In this document: positions 57,489 to 64,000 of the stretch, piece after piece
Layout of the letters: every line of letters begins with the position of its first letter
Position numbering within the stretch: position 1 is the first letter of the stretch
Assembly (NCBI RefSeq): GCF_014356525.2
Contig: NC_052514.1
Location: 5,702,443 to 5,766,442 of the forward strand
Direction: 5' to 3'
Length of the DNA: 64,000 nucleotides
From: Nilaparvata lugens
Taxonomy: Eukaryota > Arthropoda > Insecta > Hemiptera > Delphacidae
Translations under genes and position numbers: made by a program
The notes under the pieces: model-generated
What the model saw: the letters and a program-made list of their open reading frames with translations, nothing else
Told to the model about the DNA's origin: nothing
The model's database searches: none

Positions 57489-60400
57489 TGAGTGTGGAAC
57501 ACCGGGTTAAGTCGTAAAAAAATTTGGCAGAAAACAACATGACAATGCTATCGGTAACACCCTGTATAAGACCAATAACTACAAAAAGGAATTATTCACC
57601 TCAAAATTTCAAATAAAATACTAATAATGAATCTCAGACTAATCAAACTCGAACTACAATCATGGGAAAGCAACAAAATTTTTAATGAATTTCTAAGAAC
57701 TAGCCATAAATATCAGGAGGAACAAGCAAAATAACCAAGTTCAAAATTTTTAAATAACCAAGTGGACTAGCAACAAATTCGATCTCACAAAAGTTAAGAC
57801 AAAACTCTGAGCATAATCAACTAATTTGCATAATCAAGATATCTTGCAACATAAAATTTTGCAACATAAGACACCAAAAAAAATTCTGTAAAGTGAACTA
57901 GAATTGTGCAAAACCGGCTGCCAAACTCCACATCTAGACGGGCCTGTCTCATATGAAGCTAAACAACCATTAATAGACATCATAAACAGTGACAAAATAA
58001 AATCAAAATTAATAAAACGACCAAAATATTTAAAGAGACTCTCCAATCAATCCTCTGCTGTTAGTTCATAATCAGATTATCCCATAGCTAACCTCAACAA
58101 AAAAAATTTAAATAGAAACAACAAATTAAAAAAAAATTATCAAATTATCACAATCATATGACCAGACCCTCATAACTCGACAAGTTGTTAAAATCGAGCA
58201 ACTGACATTTGACGCATCTCACCACTAAAACAGCTGACGGCCGCCTCATGTCAAAGCAACCCTGACCTACATACGCAACCGCTTTTCAATGTCATGAAGC
58301 CAATAACTACACAGAGTTAACTCACATGCAACGATTTCAGCAGCTTACGTATCATGATACACGTATCAACTTTGCAACAAAACTCATATCACCCATTTAT
58401 ACTCTCTATCTCGTTCCTTGCAATTTCGTGCAACAAAATAACGTCGGTTTTAGCTAAAGATAAAGGACATCGCGAATTGTCCCACAATTACCCAGCAACA
58501 CCTACGCTACAATTCTGAATTTTCCCTTTTGGAAAAGACTAAGATCTTCACTGTTTCACAAACAGAGATACAAACATCATTACCACTTAATTTCCGTTAC
58601 TCATTACTCACTTGGGACAGCAACATTTGAGGACAATATACATACACCAGTATACCTACTATTTGTGCTCCCTATCACCTTGGTACAACCACAGTATCAC
58701 AACTAATGGACCTTGGCAACTCAAAAAACTAAATTACTACAATATTCTCTCAACACATCAAATTACTACTTACTATCTTCTCCTTGTATACTCAATTAAA
58801 CTCATTTCTCCAGCACATGAAGAAATATGATCGTACAAACGCCTAGGCCAATGATCATGATAACAGACACTGAATCACCTATTATAAAGAAAATTTTCCA
58901 CTGTCGACTAGTACATAACTGAATTTAACTAACCTCCACAAAAAATATTTGAACAAAATTTTATACTGCCTACCACACTCAATGAAGAACCTTCAGAAAC
59001 TCAAGCCTTTATTTTAATAATTCCGGTGACAAAAAACAAGCTAAAGCAAACAACATAAGCATTTTCCCAAGATTAATTAAAATAGTCCCCATATTCTATA
59101 GTACTGAAACTTGTTCCATTTCCCGTTACATATTCCCCTTTTTTTTATCATCACAAAAGTTGTGAAAAATTGAGTTACCTAGATTTTCTTCCCGTTTCCT
59201 ATTTTCTATTTTTTGTTTTATTTAATAATTTTTCCATTTTTATGTTATATTAAAGAACTACTTTTCCTATTTTTCTACTTTTCCCGTTTCTTCCCCCTTT
59301 TAATATTAATCACTTTTGCTGCAATTATTATAGGACATGATTCTATATCCTGTCTATCTTATTCAATTATTCTTCACTTTATTATTATCCATCATACAAG
59401 ATTCCTAGAAATTCAAGGTCACAAGATACTAAACCAACATTATAATATATTAAATCTCTGTAATTTATCCTCACAATACTGCAACAAAAATAATCAATTA
59501 TCCTATCACCAAGTAAAATTAATTCTCATAATTAATTATCACCATACAATTCAAATATTATTTATTTATTTTTAATTTCCCCAATTTCTCTGTATTGAAA
59601 TAAATTACTTTCCACTGTCTGTATCACCAAATTAACTATAGCAGAATAATATTTATTATTATAAAATCCCAATTAAACTTTTCTCAATCTTTCTCTCATT
59701 CATTATACTTAATTTTGATTCAAATTGACTTATTTATTAACAATTTAACTTTCCCTATTAAATGAAATTTTTGATTTTCACTACCCACATTATTTAGAAA
59801 AAAAATTTATCCCCAGAAATTGAAAAATAAATTTTGACAGTGTATTGTGGCCATTCCCAGCTATCAATCTAACGAACCTTTCAACTGAGGCTTACCCTAA
59901 AATTTCAAAAAAAAACTCCTGATCTTGGTTAGCATTCCATCTATTTTCTTCAGACCCCCATGAATCTTCAGAAAGGAACCACACCAGTCACCAGAATAAA
60001 ACCTAATTTTAGCTCATACTACTCTGAGTACCTTTTGCTAAAATTCTATCTTCCATTCCACAATACAACAAGGATAGTCCCAGCTATAACCTTGATTTGT
60101 CATATGGACCTCATCTGAGTAGTGCCCCTTACAACTGGCGACACTCACTCCAGATACTTAATTCATCAAACAAAACTACAACTTCAACAGATAAGATTTC
60201 TCACATCTATCTATCTAAGCTCAAAAAAAAAAAATTACCACAGCCTAAAGGAAACGTTAACAAACCCTATCACGTCTGACAACTCTCTTTACAATGCCAG
60301 ACCACAAAATACACCCTATATTTTTATACCACATTACTGACCCTACCAATGAAATATTATCAAACAACTGAAACTCCAGTACTAATCAGATAACTAAATT

Positions 60401-61140
60401 TTGATAGACGAACATCTCAAACAATATAATAAAGAATAGACAATGTTTGTCTCGGCACCAACCTTACAGTATGTTGGCTCACCAGACCCGCTATTGAAGA
60501 TCAGCATCACGGACAACATCAAGACTCAACACTGCAGCCATCGTCTATCAGCTCAATCAAACGCAAAATCGCCATTCACAAGACTTGGTGGTCTTTGATG
60601 CAACACTGAAATTAGGCATTCATTAGAAGATGCAAGGACTAATTTAAACACAAAATCAAAACTCAAGCAAACAAAATAAATTCAACTAAATCAATCAATT
60701 ATTATTTTTCTGCTATACTCCTCAAATCTAACCTTCCTTCAACTTTATTCTCAATTATCCAGGCTACAATCTGCAATGCTACTGTCACTACAGTCTTCTG
60801 ACATATCATAACTTTCACTAAATTTCTGACTGTCCCTAACATGTCATTTTCTATAAGAATCTCGAAAAATAAAATTGTCCCTACACCAGTATAATGCCTT
60901 GAGCTAGGGCAGGCATCACAGCTAAATGGAAACACAGACAGGGAAAATATTAATATTGATAACATTAATAAAATAATATAAAATTCAACTTCAATTAGTT
61001 TATCTTCAGCATTTGTATGCTGCTACAAACTTCAATACTCATTTCTGGAATCAAGCATTCATTAGCCATAAGAATGTTTATCAATTTTATAAATAAACTG
61101 ATTTGAAATTAACATAATAAGTCAATAAAAAGAGCAAAAG
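57489..61140 (-). mobile_element. Non-coding internal domain of the LTR element
   Basis: About 3.65 kb between the PPT and the inner PBS copy. No gag, protease, RT, RNase H or integrase motif in any frame. The + strand is A/C-rich and poor in G through most of it. The longest plausible minus frame is 60965-60702. This fits a non-autonomous, LARD-like element. Confidence 0.6.
60702..60965 (-). CDS. Small ORF in LTR element, unrecognised
   Basis: 87 codons: a hydrophobic start (MLSILIFSLSVFPFSC) that resembles a signal peptide, then CPSSRHYTGVGTILFFEIL, a second hydrophobic stretch (VVTVALQIVAWIIE) and a charged end. TTTCCATTTAG just before the CDACP part also looks like a splice acceptor, so the true exon may be shorter. 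I recognise no family. It is the only notable frame in the internal domain. Confidence 0.3.
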   Translation of the reverse strand: MLSILIFSLSVFPFSCDACPSSRHYTGVGTILFFEILIENDMLGTVRNLVKVMICQKTVVTVALQIVAWIIENKVEGRLDLRSIAEK

Positions 61141-61768
61141 TAGCAGAGTGGCGCAGCAAATTGTGCCGTGCTTTGAATTTAGAAAGTTAATTTTGAATTT
61201 AGAATTTAGAAGCACACACAATATAACTTAATAAAAGGGATGCTTGATAAACATACCTAGTGCTAGAGAACGGGAAACCAGAAATGACAAGAGAGACAAC
61301 GAAATAGAGAGAAGGTATCAACTATATTGTCACCTCTTACAGTTAAATTCAACAATTAATAAAACAAAGAAGTTAATAAAACAAAGAAATCAATAAACAA
61401 CAAACAAAACAAGAAGAAGAATCATGAAAACCGAAAATAGAATTACTAAATTTAGAAAGTTATCTCTGATATACTTAATTCGGTAATAACCTACTCTGTA
61501 TGCTCTACATTTTAAAACGTTTTAGATTGAATCATAAAAGCTTAAAGGACTGTAATTTCAAAAGAGCAATTATTGAAAATTATCATAGATATGTCTCAGA
61601 AGTTAATCATAAATAACTATAAATATTTTAAGAAAAGATCCACATAAAATTCATAAAATTCTTAGAACATTAAATTTAGAACACACTTGGAAACTTTAAA
61701 ACACTATCAAAACATTATCAAATATTAATGATCCATGATACACGTTGACCTTGATACACGTATCAACT
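61141..61768 (-). repeat. Duplicate of LTR end plus PBS
   Basis: 61162-61732 repeats the last about 570 bp of the LTR, and 61141-61157 repeats the PBS. With 61769 onwards it forms a tandem duplication of LTR end, 4-nt spacer, PBS and a short leader (unit about 628 bp). Confidence 0.8.
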
Positions 61769-61785
61769 TAGCAGAGTGGCGCAGC
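61769..61785 (-). other. Primer-binding site, complementary to tRNA-iMet 5' end
   Basis: The + strand reads TAGCAGAGTGGCGCAGC, equal to the start of eukaryotic initiator tRNA-Met (AGCAGAGTGGCGCAG). It sits 4 nt from the LTR end, where a PBS belongs, and an identical copy is at 61141-61157. A usual iMet PBS would match the tRNA 3' end (TGGTAGCAGAG). Confidence 0.6.
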
Positions 61786-61789
61786 AAAT

Positions 61790-64000
61790 TGTGCCGTGCT
61801 ATGAATTTAGAAAGTTAATTTTGAATTTTGAATTTAGAAGCACACACAATATAACTCAATAAAAGGGATGCTTGATAAACATACCTAGTGCTAGAGAACG
61901 GGAAACCAGAAATGACAAGAGAGACAATGAAATAGAGAGAAGGTATCAATTATATTGTCACCTCTTACAGTTAAATTCAACAATTAATAAAACAAAAGGA
62001 AGTTACATTATGAAAACCGAAAACAAAATTACTAAAGTTAGGTTATCTCTGAAATAGGTAATACGGTAATAACCTACTCCGTATGCTCTACATTTGAAAA
62101 CGTTTTAGATTGAATCATAAAAGCTTGAAGGACTCTAATTTCAAAAGAGCAATTATTGAAAGTTATCATAGATATGTCTCAGAAGTTAATCATAAATAAC
62201 AATAAATATTTTAAGAAAAGATCCACATAAAATTCATAAAATTCTTAGAACATTAAATTTTGAACACACTTGGAAACTTTAAAACACTATCAAAACATTA
62301 TCAAATAATAATGATGCCCCCCAATAATAACTATTCAGTATCTTTATATCATGAACGCTGCAAGGACAAACATTCCTCAAGTATCACATCATGGTATACT
62401 ACCTTAAGAAAAAACTATTCAAAAATATATGTCATCAAAACAAATTTAGGAAAGGTTAGGGTCCTTGAAACTTCATTTGATCCTTTACAACTTTAAGATG
62501 AGAATTATTTTAAAACATTAATTTAATCATTAAGGGACCTTTAAAAATTCAAGTACTCATTCAACTTTTAGTAGTTTAGAAGATTATAATTATTTATAAA
62601 TTTAAAGAAACTGAAATTCCCAGCTGGATCCTTACAGAGAAAATATGGCCTCACTTTTCAATGTAAAGATACAACCGAAAATCTATTACTCAAACCAAAT
62701 TAATGAAATTAATAATCTATCTATCCCCAATAATATCTCAAAATTATGATTTAACAAAAGTCTAATTCCGCACGTTTTACTTGATTGAAAGTCTGTCGTC
62801 ACTAAAACCCATTTTGTCACATCCGGAGTTCCTGGGACGTTCCTTTAATTTGGAAAAAAAGTTGTTACCTCATAGCTGTTTCTTCAAATTGAATCTAGGC
62901 TCGGTGATCGAGCTCTACACGTCCAGATGGACAGGAGACAGCATACCCCAAGCTAGGACGGCCATCGATTCAGAGGCGTCTCAGCGGCTTAAAGACACAC
63001 GTTCATGAACCCATGAAATGATGGATTCGTACGTTGATCCCCGTACTTACACCGCTGTTAGAATAAAAATAAACTAGGATAGAACCAATTAACTTAACTT
63101 CAGTTACATAATAAAAACAACCTACTTTAGGTTATATAACTCACATCAATTACTTTAAAACCTAAATAGGCATTACCTACTTCAATCTCCCGATTTAAAA
63201 GAAGAGAATTTATTTGTAATAAGGGTTACGCCCTATACATAAAGCGATGAGTACATAGTATTCCATAATAGGCCTACATAATTCACAAGTTGATTGAATT
63301 ACTTCATAATAAGGTATTTCGAGTATTGTTGTTAGTTTAGTCAGTTCTCTTACATAAATCACATTTATGGTGTAATTTAAAAGAATAAATTACATGATAG
63401 ATGTTTCCTAAATCATCATGAAAGCTTTTCATAAGAATCAAAAGACCAATAAAATCTATAACCAAAAAATACTGATAGAGCTCATAATAATATACTGTAA
63501 ACATCTGTTGGTTTGGATTTAACCAACAGTAATTGAAATTTAGGTTAATAGCTTCCTCTTCAAAAATAGTTTAAATCAAACAAATATCTTAATTCCTACT
63601 AATAGGTATTCTAAATTTCTACAAAACATATATCGTTAATCTTCTTACATTACAATAAATACTTTGATGGAAGCTTTCTTTGAAAATATTTTCCTTAATA
63701 ATATTATAAATCTATGACGTACCTTTAGTAGCGGTTATAGGAGAAAAATCTCCATTGTGAGGTTACAATTTGATACTCTCTCTTTCTCTTCTTAATTAAA
63801 GCAACTACTGAGGCGAACAAACTCAAAAATGCTGCTGGAACAAAAGGTTCCAGAGCCAACACTAAAAATCCTAAAGCTGGCATGGATGCCATGATTAATA
63901 CAAATTTCTGAACAGATTATATATTTAGTCTGCTTATGTCGGAGGACAGACGCTGAGTGAAGCCACTTCGCTTTTCTCGTCTTGAGGTGGACAGCTGTGA
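61790..64000 (-). mobile_element. 5' LTR of the large LTR element, runs off window
   Basis: Ends CACGGCACA at 61790 (minus reading) next to the PBS. Matches the 3' LTR at 61790-62303 and 63949-64000. About 1.6 kb between these blocks (62316-63948) has no partner in the 3' LTR. The LTR is therefore at least 2.2 kb here. Confidence 0.6.
63725..63892 (-). CDS. Small ORF in the 5' LTR, unrecognised
   Basis: 55 codons: MASMPALGFLVLALEPFVPA, then AAFLSLFASVVALIKKRKRE and TSQWRFFSYNRY. A 30-residue hydrophobic N-half followed by KKRKRE looks like a small membrane protein. AAAG|GTACGT just after the stop resembles a splice donor. No family recognised, and not like the N-terminus of SNMP proteins. 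Confidence 0.3.
   Translation of the reverse strand: MASMPALGFLVLALEPFVPAAFLSLFASVVALIKKRKREYQIVTSQWRFFSYNRY

Noticed and set aside
61141..61157. tRNA-iMet gene start
   Set aside because: Only the first 16-17 nt match; the anticodon arm, T arm (B box) and 3' acceptor strand are absent.
62781..63008. 75-codon plus-strand ORF with a GC-richer end
   Set aside because: Lies antisense in the 5' LTR, no motif; the GC-richer part (62890-63000) is noted only as a possible captured segment.
63725..63892. First exon of the SNMP gene
   Set aside because: It has a hydrophobic N-half as SNMP would, but the frame stops before the donor and the sequence does not resemble SNMP N-termini.

Overview
This is an AT-rich, intron-rich animal genomic window. 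Both protein-coding loci are typical insect genes, and the transposon mix (LINEs with TTGA or TTGAAT tails, Helitrons, foldback MITEs, Tigger, DUF4817-type mariner) points to an insect, most likely a hemipteran such as a planthopper. That taxonomic guess is inference. There is no bacterial-type gene organisation, CRISPR array or rRNA.

Two host genes are supported. (1) A neprilysin-like M13 zinc metallopeptidase occupies about 2.4-29.5 kb on the + strand. I could trace fifteen coding exons with compatible phases at every junction (1807 nt, about 602 codons). It has a short cytoplasmic tail, one signal-anchor helix and most of the M13 ectodomain, ending just after the Asn-Ala-x-Tyr substrate-binding motif. 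The exons for the zinc site (HExxH, ExxxD) are not visible. A 100-N gap lies 815 bp downstream of the last exon. (2) Two exons of a CD36-family receptor, best matching sensory neuron membrane proteins (SNMP), lie on the - strand at 52.7 and 39.8 kb. Its first and later exons are not visible.

The rest is intron or intergenic DNA dominated by mobile elements, often nested: LINE fragments (3.5, 13.6, 19, 21-24, 30-31, 35-36, 49 and 55-57 kb), Helitrons with TC...CTAG ends (20, 34 and 38 kb), a decayed Tigger (27.5-28.2 kb), an internally deleted DUF4817-type mariner (15.5-16.1 kb), a Crypton-like N-terminal exon (12 kb), many palindromic MITEs, and microsatellites including a roughly 430-bp GT tract.

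The right end (54.47-64.0 kb) is read here as one large minus-strand LTR element. It has a PPT, long LTRs, a non-coding internal region and a primer-binding site complementary to the 5' end of initiator tRNA-Met instead of its 3' end. The PBS and the last ~570 bp of the LTR are duplicated in tandem, and a LINE is inserted in the 3' LTR. This is the most unusual structure in the window. The other notable pattern is a set of decayed partial duplications of neprilysin exons 7 and 9 lying in the adjacent introns.
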